Origin: Dactylorhiza incarnata
Lineage: Eukaryota; Streptophyta; Magnoliopsida; Asparagales; Orchidaceae
Length of the DNA stretch: 64,000 bases
Direction of reading: 5' to 3'
NCBI GenBank assembly: GCA_033032865.1
Contig: JAWHQI010000170.1
Coordinates: 4,415,501-4,479,500 of the forward strand
Under the pieces are notes generated by a model. It was not told the DNA's origin, did not search any database, and worked only from the letters and a program-made list of their open reading frames with translations. A program made the position numbers and the translations under genes. Numbering within the stretch: position 1 is the first letter of the stretch; the number at the start of each line of letters is the position of its first letter. Positions 44,401 through 54,680 of the stretch are shown in pieces.

Positions 44401-44653
44401 AAAGTTGACTTATGCTTATCAGATTATGTTGTAATCCTTCCACATAAGCTACATCGGAAAACGATACATTTCCATTAGAAATCATACCATAGCCTTTAGT
44501 TATTCCTCTGTCTGAACCGCCAAAAATAACTTTTGGACCGTTCGCAACTGAAATGTAGTTTTGCAAAAGGCTTCTTGTCCCGGTCATATGCCGAGAGCAT
44601 CCACTGTCCAAGTACCAGATTGGATTTTTATTGGCCTTTGGACATACCTGCAA
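41480..44653 (-). CDS. SIRE-type Copia pol: protease, integrase, reverse transcriptase, RNase H
   Basis: An open frame of about 1057 codons on the minus strand. Protease [11 protein letters not shown] is at the N-terminus. The pre-integrase zinc motif follows (WHKRLAHIN and CHACVKGK). The integrase core has Asp in HMDLFGPL, Asp in RSDHGTEF and Glu in GVAERKNRT. Reverse transcriptase spans [19 protein letters not shown] to YVDD (residues 744-747). RNase H has [14 protein letters not shown] and the terminal VADIFTKPL. The order protease-integrase-RT-RNase H is that of Copia. All catalytic residues are present. The frame has no ATG at its start: it is in the same frame as gag, separated by one TGA (44663-44665) and four codons, so expression needs readthrough or RNA processing. 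It ends at 41480, 443 bp before the third ORF. Confidence 0.94.
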   Translation of the reverse strand: MQVCPKANKNPIWYLDSGCSRHMTGTRSLLQNYISVANGPKVIFGGSDRGITKGYGMISNGNVSFSDVAYVEGLQHNLISISQLCDKGYIVDFHKDKCLIKSAENHETILSGIRCRNIFCLNFLCISSSTPVCLLAKDSASLVDQWHKRLAHINLKTINKLFSQNLVRDAPDVKCIKDRPCHACVKGKQTRATFKSIIGKDSTRCLYLLHMDLFGPLQIRSLGGKSYTLVIVDDYSRFAWVFFLKHKSDTFDTFTSFVRQVQNEFNYSVVKIRSDHGTEFESGAMTEFCESLGIFHEFSSPRTPQQNGVAERKNRTLIEACRTMLSDSSLPEYFWAEAVNTACHVQNRALINKNHEKTPYELLKGKKPTISYFRIFGSKCFVLNNGKHYKTKFSEKSFEGIFVGYSSHSKAYRIFNKKTLVVEESINVVFDETSMLQSSSSSISSVDTGSKLQDLSLDQPVEENSQNFIKIPPITIYEEDLPDEEPLQVEEDTPTVEETPIGSNHARNLGLRHMRDHSVDQIIGDPHEGIRTRRGTINENMHLSFLSQVEPKKFQEANEDPSWIIAMEEELNQFKRCKVWTLVPKPKDKNVIGTKWVFRNKLDEEGTIIKNKARLVAKGYRQEEGIDFDQTYAPVARLEAIRLFLAYAAFKGFTVYQMDVKSAFLNGDIKEEVYVEQPPGFVNPDHPNHVYLLQKALYGLKQAPRAWYETLSNFLLENKFTRGKIDKTLFLREVKGKILLVQIYVDDIIFGSTDDNLCKKFSKLMQGKFEMSSMGELKYFLGLQVKQSEDGIFITQTKFTKELIKKFGMESATSMRTPMSSATSLDKDEKGKPFDETKYRSIIGSLLYLTASRPDIMFSTCVCARYQVNSKESHYTAAKRILRYLKGTPNLGLWYPRSNDSELIGFSDADFAGSKDDRKSTSGTCQFLGRRLISWSSKKQNCVAISTAELEYISAGSCCAQLLWIRNQLQDYNMKLKDIPMFCDSSSAIAIANNPVSHSRTKHIELRYHFIREHVEKGDINLSYVPTDKQVADIFTKPLDETKFSFFKTELGMLNME

Positions 44654-44662
44654 AAAAATAAA

Positions 44663-46978
44663 TCATTTCGCCTTAGGAGCCCAAACAGATTTGGGTCCTT
44701 GGTCCCGTGTCAGTTGAGCACCACGATAAATGTTAACATTGCGAGTGGTCTGCCTTGCAACGTTCACTTGTGGTCTCCTAATATACGTTGTATTAAACCA
44801 ACAATCAACGGCAAAGTGACCAATTTTACCGCAGCACCAACAGTCGAATCTGTTGTACCTTCTCTTTACACTCTCCTGCTTAACTTTTTGATCGTTAGCT
44901 CTTGCAGGAGCAGCCCTTTTAGATGAGGATGCCTCATGGGGGCAACACACACAAGGTGATATTGTCCTCTTCGGCTTTGGTGCAACAGCCTTCACTTTTG
45001 GTGCTTTCTTAGCACTCGGACCATGAACAAATGGACCGTACCCTTTCCGATTAATCTCTTGATAGGGTGCTTGAAAAGCACTATCACCAAAGTTTCGGGG
45101 AGGAGTCCATTCCTTATGATCATTCACAGGTGAAAAAGAAATTGGTCGTGTGAAATGACCATAGGAACTCTCCAAATCATAAGCATTCGTAGGGAATATG
45201 ACTCTCTTGAATGCTACAGGCTCTTGATGAGCTTTCCCTTTTTCTTTGGTAGTAGCTTTCTTAGCAACCAGACCATTCTTCTTAGCAATTGTATTTTTTG
45301 AAGAATTGCTAGTACTAGCTTCATGCCCTATACCGCTTCCTTTTGCCTTAGTGGTAAAAATACCAATAATTGGCAGAACAGTTTTAGGTTGAGAGAATGC
45401 TTCAACCAACTTCTTCTCAGCCGCAAGCTGTTCCTCCGAGACTTTTATCGAATTATCTCTCAAGGCAAGAGTCTCTTCCGAGCTTTTGATCTTGTCTTCC
45501 AAGGCTTGGACTTCCTCTTTGAGAGAAGAAAGTTCTTCAACTTCTTTTCTCAAGTTAGATTCCACCTCCTTGAGAGCCATGATCTCCTTACCCTGAGTTT
45601 TGACAACCTTTCGGCACTTGTCAAAGCTTTGGAGCATTTTGGTATATTGAGACATGAGCTCAGATTCATCGTCTGAGAGGTTATCCTTTTGTTCAGCCGA
45701 AGCATAATCAGAATCAGATAGGATAGTGTGATCATTTACCTTTCCGGTGTACGGGGGTGCTTCTTCATCATCAGACATAGCCATCAGACCGAAGTAAGCT
45801 TCTTCTTCATCACTTGACTCATCGGAGTCACTGTCGCTCAGAGTTTTGGCTTTCTTAGCGACGAAGCTTCTATCTGATTTCTTCTTTCCATGAGTGGATT
45901 TCTTGTCTTCTTTTCTTCCACCTTCTTTCTTTTTGTAGGGACACTCAGCAATTATGTGCCCTGGCTTATTACAACAGTAGCAAATAATGTCAGAAGAAAT
46001 GTGTTTGTTCTGTTTGGATTTATACCTGTCATTATTGCTTGAGCCCTTCTTGTGATATTCGCCATCACGACGAGAATATTTATGATCCGAGGAAGACGGC
46101 TTGTTGTTCATGTGCCTTCGCTTGTTCAGCAGTTTCTTAAACTGACGGGAGATTAAAGAGAACTCCCCATCAGACAGTTCGGAACAGGAGGAGCTGGCTT
46201 CCGATTCTTCTTCAATATCAGATTCCTTTTCTCTGATCGGTATCACTGCTTTGCTCTTCTTTGAATTCTCTGCCTTCAAAGCTAAGGTTCTTTCTTTGCT
46301 TGAAGCTCGATTTACATCCTCTTCAGACTTTCGGATGTTCATTTGTAATTCATGAGACAACAGCTTCCCGAACAGATTTTGAGGTTCTAGACTTGGCAGT
46401 TTTCCAAACTCTCTTATGGCAACAATTTTGCTATCCCAGTCTTTCATTAGGGAGCGCAAGAATTTATCATTTAGTTCACCGTTTGTGAACTCCCTGTCGT
46501 AGTTCCTCAAACCATTGACTATCTTGAAGAATCTTTCGTACGCATCAGCAATGCACTCCTTCTTATTCTGCTTGAACGCCTCGTACTCTTGATTAAGTAG
46601 AGACCTTCTATCTTCTCTTACCTCGTCAGTACCTTCCATTAGAACAATTAAGGATGTCCACATCTCTTTGGCTGATTTGCAGTGAATTAAGTTTTGCAAC
46701 ATGGAATCGTCCACTGCACTTGCAATTATGTTTTTAGCCTTCTTGTCAAGAGCAACAAGAGCTATCTCATCCTTAGTCAAATCCATCATTTTCTTAGGTA
46801 TCTGAACAGTAGGATTTGTTGACGAAGCAGTCATTGGCACATGGGGACCTTCTTCCACGACTTGGAAGATTCTGGGATCTGCAACTTCCATATAAAAACG
46901 GACTCTTTCCTTCCACATAGGAAAGTTGGCCTTAGTGCAAATGGGCAATTTCAGAGAGGATTCCTTGACTCTATCCAT
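44663..46978 (-). CDS. SIRE-type Copia gag, 771 aa
   Basis: The frame starts at the ATG at 46978 (MDRVKESSLKL), about 65 bp after the primer-binding site. The N-terminal half is a UBN2/DUF4219-type capsid domain (FPMWKERVRFYMEV to LLSHELQMNIRKSEEDV). Two CX2CX4HX4C zinc knuckles are present: CYCCNKPGHIIAEC in the middle and CWCCGKIGHFAVDC near the C-terminus. Between them lie an acidic stretch (DSDSDESSDEEEAYFG) and a coiled coil (LKEVESNLRKEVEELSSLKEEV). It makes the particle protein and binds the RNA. The TGA end is in frame with pol. Confidence 0.93.
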   Translation of the reverse strand: MDRVKESSLKLPICTKANFPMWKERVRFYMEVADPRIFQVVEEGPHVPMTASSTNPTVQIPKKMMDLTKDEIALVALDKKAKNIIASAVDDSMLQNLIHCKSAKEMWTSLIVLMEGTDEVREDRRSLLNQEYEAFKQNKKECIADAYERFFKIVNGLRNYDREFTNGELNDKFLRSLMKDWDSKIVAIREFGKLPSLEPQNLFGKLLSHELQMNIRKSEEDVNRASSKERTLALKAENSKKSKAVIPIREKESDIEEESEASSSCSELSDGEFSLISRQFKKLLNKRRHMNNKPSSSDHKYSRRDGEYHKKGSSNNDRYKSKQNKHISSDIICYCCNKPGHIIAECPYKKKEGGRKEDKKSTHGKKKSDRSFVAKKAKTLSDSDSDESSDEEEAYFGLMAMSDDEEAPPYTGKVNDHTILSDSDYASAEQKDNLSDDESELMSQYTKMLQSFDKCRKVVKTQGKEIMALKEVESNLRKEVEELSSLKEEVQALEDKIKSSEETLALRDNSIKVSEEQLAAEKKLVEAFSQPKTVLPIIGIFTTKAKGSGIGHEASTSNSSKNTIAKKNGLVAKKATTKEKGKAHQEPVAFKRVIFPTNAYDLESSYGHFTRPISFSPVNDHKEWTPPRNFGDSAFQAPYQEINRKGYGPFVHGPSAKKAPKVKAVAPKPKRTISPCVCCPHEASSSKRAAPARANDQKVKQESVKRRYNRFDCWCCGKIGHFAVDCWFNTTYIRRPQVNVARQTTRNVNIYRGAQLTRDQGPKSVWAPKAK

Positions 46979-47041
46979 GGCTTGCTAGCAACTAGAAGGA
47001 TGGATCCTGTTCAAGGTGTTAACCTAGCAACGAACAGCGAC

Positions 47042-47053
47042 CCTCTGATACCA
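47042..47053 (-). other. Primer-binding site of the SIRE-type element
   Basis: Minus-strand TGGTATCAGAGG, two bases after the 5' LTR, matches the 3' end of initiator tRNA-Met, the usual Copia primer. Confidence 0.9.
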
Positions 47054-47055
47054 AT

Positions 47056-48341
47056 TGAAGTATCTAGTTGCCTACCTAAATCACCTAGAGGGGGGTGAAT
47101 AGGTGATCTCTACGTCTTTTGCGGAATTAAAAATTAAACGTAAAGCACAGCACACAAAATTAAACACAGCCACAGATAACACCAAGAATTTATAGTGGTT
47201 CCCCGTACTTGGGTACTCCACTGCCGGCCTCGCCAATCTAGCACCACAACTAGACTTGACTACTCACTAAATCTCGGATCAAGAACGATCCTACAGTCTC
47301 GGAGTCAAACTCCTACAAACTCAGAAAGAATCTCTCTTACAACTCGGAGAAAACTTCTCCTACAACTCGGAGAACAACCTCTCCTACAACTCGGAGATAA
47401 CAACTCCTACAACTCGGAGATAACAACTCCTACAATAGATTGAAAAGGGGTTTGAACAATAATAAACCAGATCTGAATAACAGAGGCGTTTTCTTCCTTC
47501 TTCTTGAATGGCTTTTGAGAACGATGAGGAAGAACAACGATCCTTCAAATCTGTCTTTGGCAATCCGAAACGATCCAATAGAGATTGTAGAACCTGAGCA
47601 TGGATCAATCGAATCCTTCTTGATAGAAATCGGCAACTCCAAAGAGTAGAACGATCTCCAATCGTAGACGACGGCGAGCGGCGTTTTTCACGTTCTTTTT
47701 GATCGGGAGAGAGATATTAGGGTTAGAACGATTCTTTAACTTCTCTTAAAACAATCCTATATATATGGAGAGGAGCAATTAAAGGATTAATTAGCCTTAA
47801 TAGCGCTCCATATAGCCGTTAGAAACGAGAAGGGGCGATCACGATCCGTCCAGAACAGAGAAAATGAAACAGATAATTTTCGGACAGAAGTCTCGAGACA
47901 TAAGGGATCTCTCGAGACATGAGGGATCTCTCGAGACATTGCAAAGAATTCAGACTTAAGATCTCTCGAGACAAACACGATCTCTCGAGACATGTCTGAT
48001 CTCTCGAGACATATCCTTAGGAAAAATTTGTTTTACAAAAATTTCTTTTCTTCTCTTGAACACATGCTGCAGCCGCACTCCAAAGTCTTCAATAGTCTTG
48101 AAAAAGAAGTGTACCCCAATAGTGAGATCACACATGAGTCATCACCATGTTTCATATAATGAGGGATTACATTTTATGAAACTGTGTTTGCAGACCCATT
48201 GTGACCTGACATTGGCTTACACTTAGCCATGATAATCTGCAAGACAATACTAGAAAAGCATATCAAATACAAAAGCAATTCAATCTTAGTTTAAGGGTGA
48301 CTTCTCACAAATCAAGGTAATTGTGAATGCAATTTCCAACA
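47056..48341 (-). repeat. 5' LTR of the SIRE-type element (1286 bp)
   Basis: The same length as the 3' LTR, with about ten base differences seen by eye (for example A/T in CCTTAA(A/T)AGCG and G/C in CACATG(G/C)TGCAG). Confidence 0.95.
47758..48009 (-). promoter_or_regulatory. LTR promoter: six TCTCGAGA palindromes upstream of a TATA box
   Basis: Palindromes TCTCGAGA start at 47891, 47910, 47929, 47964, 47983 and 48002, with spacings 19, 19, 35, 19, 19 bp. On the minus strand they lie upstream of TATATATAGG (about 47758-47766). The even spacing is close to two helical turns (19-20 bp), so bound proteins would lie on one face of the DNA. The 3' LTR has the same arrangement at 38273-38391. Confidence 0.65.
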
Positions 48342-50150
48342 ACTCCTTCACAAAACTTCAGGCACTGATGGTAGGAGGATGAGACGGCTTTGAATAAGTT
48401 GATGAGCGACCTCTCAAAGATCGCACTGTAACAACTCGGTGCATCGACGATGACGAGCTGGCACTTGATCGAAGTGCCATCGAATGTTACCAGCAAGTCT
48501 GCTCTTACCTCCACCTCTTTCTTCTCTCCCGAGAAGCCAAAGAGGGGGACCATCCGAAGCTACCACTCTACCTTTCTCTACTTTCAACCCGTCAAATGTC
48601 TTTTTGATGACGACGTTTAACGAGCTCCCATTGTTCACAAGGATCCGGTCGACGGTGAAGTCTTCCATTGTTGCCTGGATCACGAGGGCATCATGAAAGG
48701 GGTTCTCATACCCCAGCATGTCCTCCTCCGAGAAGGTGATCTCGTCCAACATGGGCGGTGTTTGATAGGTCGATGTGACACTCTTGCGGCAGATCTTCGT
48801 TCCTCCTTCGAAAGGGGCTTAAAACAGCACCGACTTAACTGGGGCTTCCTGCCTCTGCTGCTCCACTCCTCCTGCTCCTAGCCTCCTCCTAGTTTCCCAG
48901 AAGTTCGGGCAAGCCATTGTCCTGTGTCCTTCCACCTGATGTAACTCACAATAGAGGGGCCGAGATCTCCTCTATCTGGTGCTTCCTTCGATTATTCCTC
49001 TGGTGATGTCTATTGCCCTGTCGGGCAATGGACATCGCTTCCCCGCATCCTCCTCCCTGATGCCTCTCTTGCTAATTGTCATTCCTCCTCTCTAGGGAGA
49101 ACCTTCTTCCTTGAACTTGATGTTGGGGTCTTCATGTCGGCCTCCACGACGACCTATTTACTGGAACTTGATACCTCCTCTCTTCTTCTCGACGCTCCGG
49201 AGCCACAAAGGGCCCTCTTCCTTCCTTCCTTCTCAGCTCCTCCCACCTGGACTCTTCTCTCCTCGTCTCCTCCCTCCTAGGCTCTTCCCTCCTTCTTGGT
49301 TCCTCTCGCCTTCCTTCCACTTGCTTCTTCCCTTCCTGCTTCCGAAACTCCTCCTTCCCACGCACCAGAACTTTCTCCTCGTCATCCCCTTCCTCCCTGG
49401 TCATCCTCGTGAGCTTTGCCAAAAAGCCACAGTTCGACGAATCCTCCTGAACGAACTAATTGGCTCTCTCGATAAGCTCTTCATAGGACACAGGGTGATC
49501 CCTGCTGATCTCCAGCTTGAAGAGGTCTTCTCTCATGTCGAACGTCTTGTCTAGCTGTAGGGTGAAGTCATCCACCTCCTGGATGTCCAGAACCTCTTCC
49601 TGGAAGCGGTCGATATAATTCCCCAACGTTCCGTGCACTCCTAGCACTAGATAGAAGAGGGCCGTTGCCTCATTTTTCCTCTTCTTTACCGTGCGAATCG
49701 CATCACCACCCCTTGATGCAGGTCCTCAAAGCAACAGACAGAACTCCCTGGCAGCTGATGTAACCAATCTTTGGCCTTCCCCGGAAGGTGATGGCAAAGA
49801 GTCTGCACTTGAATGCATCCGACATGTTCTAGATGGAAACGACATCCTCAAACCACTAGAGGTACCCGACGAGATTGCCTCTCTGAACTGGCGACTATGC
49901 GACTATGAGAGGATCTCACACGACTATGACGAGTAACTCCCATAGTCGCCCACCTGGCGAGTATGGGAGGATGCTCACATATACTCGCACAGGCCTTCAA
50001 CTGCTCCTGCTGGCTGATCTTGTCTTGATCTTTGACTTCTGCCTTGACCTTTGACTTCTGTCTTGACTTTTGACTTCTGTCTTGGCCTTTGACTTCTGCC
50101 TACGTGGCCTGAACGGGTCCACCCTCGACGAATATGGGTTGTACACTATT
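48342..50150 (-). pseudogene. gag-protease and 5' end of Gypsy family B, decayed
   Basis: This is the right-hand part of the element split by the SIRE insertion. From high to low coordinates: LTR-like sequence ending in GGGTTGTACA at about 50145; gag with KCRLFAITFRGKAKDWLHQL (about 49830-49760) and ETRREESRWEEL-type charged repeats; a zinc knuckle CELHQVEGHRTMAC (about 48945-48900), again CX2HX4HX4C; and protease with VNNGSS (48660-48620), where the catalytic Asp of the DNGSS motif is replaced by Asn. Several frameshifts break it. The protease-to-RT spacer continues at 37437 on the other side of the SIRE element. Confidence 0.8.
50024..50099. repeat. 19-bp tandem repeat, four copies
   Basis: Four consecutive copies of CTTGNYCTTTGACTTCTG(T/C). 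Each includes TTTGACT, the core of a W box, the site bound by WRKY factors. It lies in the LTR part of family B. Confidence 0.8.
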
Positions 50151-50640
50151 AATGTTGGGCTAAAGTGCGTGCAAGTTTGACCATAGCACCTATAAAATAA
50201 TTCGGCGAGAATAAAAATGAACTTATGCGACCGCTTGACGGTATGCAAAATAAAATTGTAATTATCTTATTATGCAATTAATTAAAGTCCCTTGTGAAAA
50301 CATTGATGTGCACAACTGATAATCATTATCTTGACGGGTGACTTTTCTCATCCAAGGAAAAGAATGACAATTTTCGCCCCGTTTATAATTCTACTTCTTT
50401 TGATAATCTTTGGACTCATGATCACAGTGTTGATCAGGATCTCCAACATAACAATTACATGAAATTCTAATTTCACTCACAACATATCATCCACAATCTT
50501 TGTATCATTTGAAAATCTTTACAATTAAAAATTGTAATTATCTTATTATGCAACTAAAGTCCATTGTGAAAACTTTGATGTGCCCAACCGATAATAATCA
50601 AACGGTCATTAAAATTCTTTGAATTTTGAGTATTGAACTT
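50151..50640. repeat. AT-rich segment with a 75-bp direct repeat, no gene
   Basis: The block beginning AAAATTGTAATTATCTTATT occurs at about 50250 and about 50525. The two copies share the following AAGTCC...GTGAAAAC...TTGATGTGC sequence. No coding region is seen. TTTTCATTGAGCAG at its right edge (about 50682) resembles a 3' splice site for the kinase exon. Confidence 0.6.
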
Positions 50641-50835
50641 AAATTTGAATGCCGCTATTTTTAATTTTCATTGAGCAGAGTGTCATTTCTCCCAACATAA
50701 ATCCAATTCCAGCTTCAGTATCAAATGCATCTCATCTTACTGGATTCGACCTGCAAGAGAATGGATTTAGTGGATTTATACCGGCAAAGCTTGGAAATTC
50801 ATCGTATTTACAGTATGTGTCGCTTAGTTATAATC

Positions 50836-52432
50836 TGTTGGATCGTGAGGCAAGATGCTCTTTGATGTTCTACTGTTGTACTCCGAGCCCTAATACCAAA
50901 CAGCGAGAAGGTACGACATGATGATGAATACGCGTTGTGAGTACCTACCCGACTTGACTTCCCTACTCCTAGCGGACTCGTTCGGCATCTTCTCCGACCC
51001 ATCGCCTCGATTCGTACCTAGGCTCATAGCATATAGCCTATATATAGAGATATAGAGGCCCATCGGGTCGCCAGAACTCTATATGGACTCACAGGTAGAG
51101 GTTTCGGGCTCTTCGACTCGGGTTGCTATGATATGCTATGACTTGACCATAGATCGACTCATAGCAACCCGGTCAAGTCTGAGTAGATTCGGATTGCTTG
51201 GATAAAAAAGAAGACTAGCTAACTAGCTGTGGTTTAGGAATTTTCAACTTGACTGATTTGACTGATATAGAATAGAATGCTGCCCTTAGATGGGGGTGAA
51301 TAAGGGTTTTTAAAACTTTAATATTTAATATAAAAATTTTTGATGTTTTTCTTTAAATGAAAGTGAATCAAAAGTAAAGAGATGTAAATCAATTAAAACA
51401 AACTAGAAAGGACATGATTTTCATTATAATTTTTTATTACAAGAATGTGATTTTTATAACGCTAGAAATCGTAGGCGAAATATGAAATATTCTTTTTGTT
51501 TTTTATACCGACTCTTCTCACCAAGGACCGGTTGACTTTATCCAATCTTTCCCAGTTCCGGCCTCAAGCCGCTCTAGCATTTCTATCCCCAGAAAAGGCT
51601 TCGAGCACCCTCTAGATCTACTCCCTAGACCTAGTTGCCAACACGAGGTGAATTCCTCCCTAAGTCCTACCAGACCTAGTCGCCAACACGAGGCGAATTT
51701 ACTTCCACGATTATAAGAAAATGGTTACAAATAAAATACTAAACACAAATAAAAAACTCCCTATGAATATTTCTGGAGATGGTGAAGGCTCGCTGAATAT
51801 TCTTGAAGCCGAAGCGTGCGTTCTTCGCGTTGAGTAAGCGTTGATCCGGTCCTCCTTGAATTATTCGCTCGAATGTGTGCGGGAGATAATGGTCTGGAAA
51901 ATACGGCCCTGGCTGAATTTCTGAAGTGCTGGAGTAGGGCTCAAATCAAACAGTGGTTGGAGAAGATGAAATCCACCTTTTTATAGGACTGGAAGCTAAC
52001 GCCGTTGTTAGGGATAACGCCTGGCGTTGACCCAGTATAATAATATTTTGATGACTCGGATCTTCAAAACAGGAATGAGATTCTTGCACTTTAGGAAGTA
52101 TTCATTTTAGGCAACCCTAATGTTGGCGTTGAGGCTAACGCTGACGTTAGGTCAGATAATTCCTAAAGAGCTCCTGCAATCACGACTGCTTCCCTCCTTG
52201 CTATAATCTTCATTTCGGGAATGGGAGTCAACGCCCAGCGTTAAGTCCTAACGCCTGGCGTTAGACCACATTCCACTTTTCATTTGGTGAGCAAGTCCAG
52301 ACCAATAATGCAGCAACCTAGTGTCATGGCTGTTCAGACCTGTATGCTAAAAACACAATGACAAACAAGATTAAAGACAAGTATGATTTGTTATTCTCAA
52401 ATCAAAGAGATGCGGAAAACCATGTTCCAACA
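50836..52432. mobile_element. Solo LTR-like insertion (1597 bp) in the LRR exon
   Basis: The insertion begins TGTTGGATCG and ends CATGTTCCAACA. It has TGTTGG/CCAACA inverted ends and is flanked by the 5-bp duplication TAATC (50831-50835 and 52433-52437). Joining the flanks restores the LRR reading frame across the site. No gag or pol is present, so it is a solo LTR left by recombination or a non-coding element. The GGGGGTGAATAAGGG word near 51290 resembles the GGGGGGTGAATAGG word near the end of the SIRE LTRs, suggesting a Copia LTR. An AACGCCNGGCGTT-type palindrome occurs several times at 52010-52265. Confidence 0.85.
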
Positions 52433-54136
52433 TAATCAACTGGAAGCTAAGGAAGTCTATGACTGCAGATTCATGATGTCATTGACCAACTGCAGCTCTC
52501 TAGTTGCACTGGATCTGCAAAATAACAATCTCAGTGGTGTTCTTCCGAGCACTTTAACTAATCTTTCTCCTGGAATGACCACAATTTCACTTGCTTATAA
52601 TGGGATTTCAGGAAATCTTCCCGATGAAATCGGGAATCTCGTCAATCTTACACTGTTTGCAGCTAATGATAATCTCTTGACTGGCCGGTTACCATCCTCC
52701 ATTGGTAATCTTAAGAGTCTGCAAATTCTATATTCACATGAAAATAGGTTCGATGGCCAAATTACTGACTCCATTAGCAAGCTTTCTCAGTTGAATAAGC
52801 TTTACTTGTCGAATAACATTTTTACAGGTAGCCTGCTTGCCAGCTTTAAGAATCTGGTGAACTTGCATGCGCTGGATCTGTCATGGAACAGATTTAGTGG
52901 AGAAATCCCCGAAGAACTTCTCGGCCTTTCGTCTCTTTCATTGGGATTTGATATCTCAAATAATATGCTTACGAGGAAATTGCCGGCGAAAATTGGCAAA
53001 TTGACAAATTTGAATTGGTTTTTAGCTGCGAACAACAATCTATCCAGAGAAATACCCACTGCACTTGGAAATTGCCAGAGCTTGGAACATCTCTTTTTAC
53101 AAGGAAATTCATTTGAAGGCGACATTCCTCAGTCTTTGAGCAACTTGAAAGGACTACGCGAATTAGATCTTTCGCACAACAATTTTGTTCAGCAAGTTCC
53201 GATATTCCTTGAAAAATTCAACAAGCTTCTGATTCTGAATCTATCATTCAATGAACTAGAAGGCAAAGTACCAAAAAAATGGTGTCTTCAAGAACTCTAC
53301 CGCAGTTTCACTAGATGGGAACAAGAATCTGTGTGGAGGAATCACTGAACATCACTTGCCATTATGCGAGAACGAAACTTCCAGTAATTCAAACGAACGA
53401 AAACATCTGAGTCTCATACTCAAGATACTCATTCCAGTGATCAGCATAGTCTTATGTTCAACATTTGGTTTCTATATTTTCATCACTTTGTGTCGCCTAA
53501 AACGCTTGAAGAAGAAGTCCTCTTTCAATCTCATTAAAGATCAGTTCAAAAGAACTTCGTATGCTGAACTTTTAAAGGCAACAAATGAGTTCTTATCTTC
53601 TAATCTGATTGGAGTTGGGAGTTTTGGTTCTATATACAAAGGAGTTAAACAACCTGGCAAAACTACTGTCGCTGTCAAGGTACTGGATCTTGATCGACAC
53701 GGTGCTTTGAAGAGCTTCATGTCTGAATGTGAAGCACTGAGAGGCATCCATCATCGAAATCTCGTGAAGGTATTGACAGCATGCTCGTCTGCGGATTTCA
53801 ATGGGAGAGATTTCAAAGCATTGGTACTGAAGTACATGACTAATGGAAGCTTGGATCAGTGGTTGCATCAAAATGGCTTGAGTTCTACAACAAGCATTTT
53901 AAACTTAGAGCTGAGATTAAGCATAGCAGTCGATGTGGCTTCTGCACTCGATTATCTGCACAATCTCGGACATGTACAAATAGTTCATTGCGATTTGAAG
54001 CTGAGTAATGTCCTTCTCGATGATGAGATGACTGTGCATTTGAGCGATTTCGTCCTAGCGAAGATCCTTCTTGACAAAGATGACAAGCAAAGTGCATCAA
54101 TAGAGATAAAAGGAACCATTGGATATGTTGCTCCAG

Positions 54137-54297
54137 GTTCATTTTCAGCCATTTTCTCACTTCAAAAGATACAGCAACAAATAATTATGAGTTTGACTGA
54201 TCATGTTCATAAATAATTCGTAATCTAGATGAGTATTAAGGTATTCAACAATCACTCTCATATACACTTGAATGACATATCTGTAATTTTCTTTCAG
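54137..54297 (+). other. Intron of the LRR kinase pseudogene
   Basis: GTTCATTTTC...TTTCTTTCAG, 161 bp, splits the Glu codon in the APE motif (VAP/EYGMGS). This position is conserved in class XII LRR kinases. Removing it joins the kinase frame of both exons. Confidence 0.85.
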
Positions 54298-54680
54298 AAT
54301 ATGGAATGGGAAGTCAGGCTTCTCCTCAGGGAGATGTATACAGCTACGAAATTTTGCTGCTTGAGCTATTCACAGGGAAAAGACCAACAGATGAAATGTT
54401 CATGAATGGTTTAAGTCCGAGAGAATATGTTGAGAGGTCGTATACGGAGAATCTCATGGAGATCATGGATCCATATCTAGTAAAGTATGCTCAAACAAGA
54501 GTTCATGGCACCCGAAACGAAATCTTTGAGGAACTAAAATGTGAATATTCAGTCATAAGAATAGGCAATTTATGTTCTTTGAATGATTATAGAGAGCGCA
54601 TGGAAATGGGGGATGTGCATGTTGAATTGAATGCTGTCAGGAAGGCATTTGAGAAGATGCTGGATCAGTATAGAGTTTGA

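Larger units (their letters stand above)
37438..48341 (-). mobile_element. Ty1/Copia retrotransposon, SIRE/Maximus type, with a third ORF
   Basis: A 10904-bp minus-strand element with two 1286-bp LTRs (37438-38723 and 47056-48341) that differ at only about ten positions, and a perfect target-site duplication ACTCC (37433-37437 and 48342-48346). A tRNA-iMet primer-binding site lies next to the 5' LTR, and a polypurine tract (AATATGGGGAGA, minus, 38724-38737) next to the 3' LTR. Gag (771 codons), pol (about 1057 codons) and an extra ORF of 695 codons are all open. Large size, long LTRs and an additional ORF between pol and 3' LTR fit the SIRE/Maximus group. It is inserted into Gypsy family B between protease and RT. 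It is the youngest-looking and most complete element in the window. Confidence 0.96.
50640..54680 (+). pseudogene. LRR receptor-like kinase, class XII non-RD type, broken
   Basis: The coding parts are LRR (about 50685-50835 and 52438-53275), then TM and kinase (about 53280-54136), a 161-bp intron (54137-54297), and the last exon (54298-54680). About nine leucine-rich repeats (for example LxxLxLxxNxLSGxLP) are followed by a transmembrane helix (ILIPVISIVLCSTFGFYIF) and a kinase with a Gly loop (GVGSFGSIYKG), VAVKVL lysine and HCDLKLSNVLL in place of HRD. The HCD marks a non-RD immune-type kinase. Defects: a 1597-bp LTR insertion in the LRR exon, a one-base insertion in an A7 run (53273-53279) that shifts the frame before the TM, and DFV instead of DFG. 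The N-terminal signal peptide and first repeats are missing upstream. In the family these proteins sense microbial ligands at the plasma membrane; this copy cannot. Confidence 0.88.

Noticed and set aside
49111..49554. 147-codon plus-strand Leu/Pro-rich frame
   Set aside because: It is the reverse strand of the charged Arg/Glu-rich part of family B gag.
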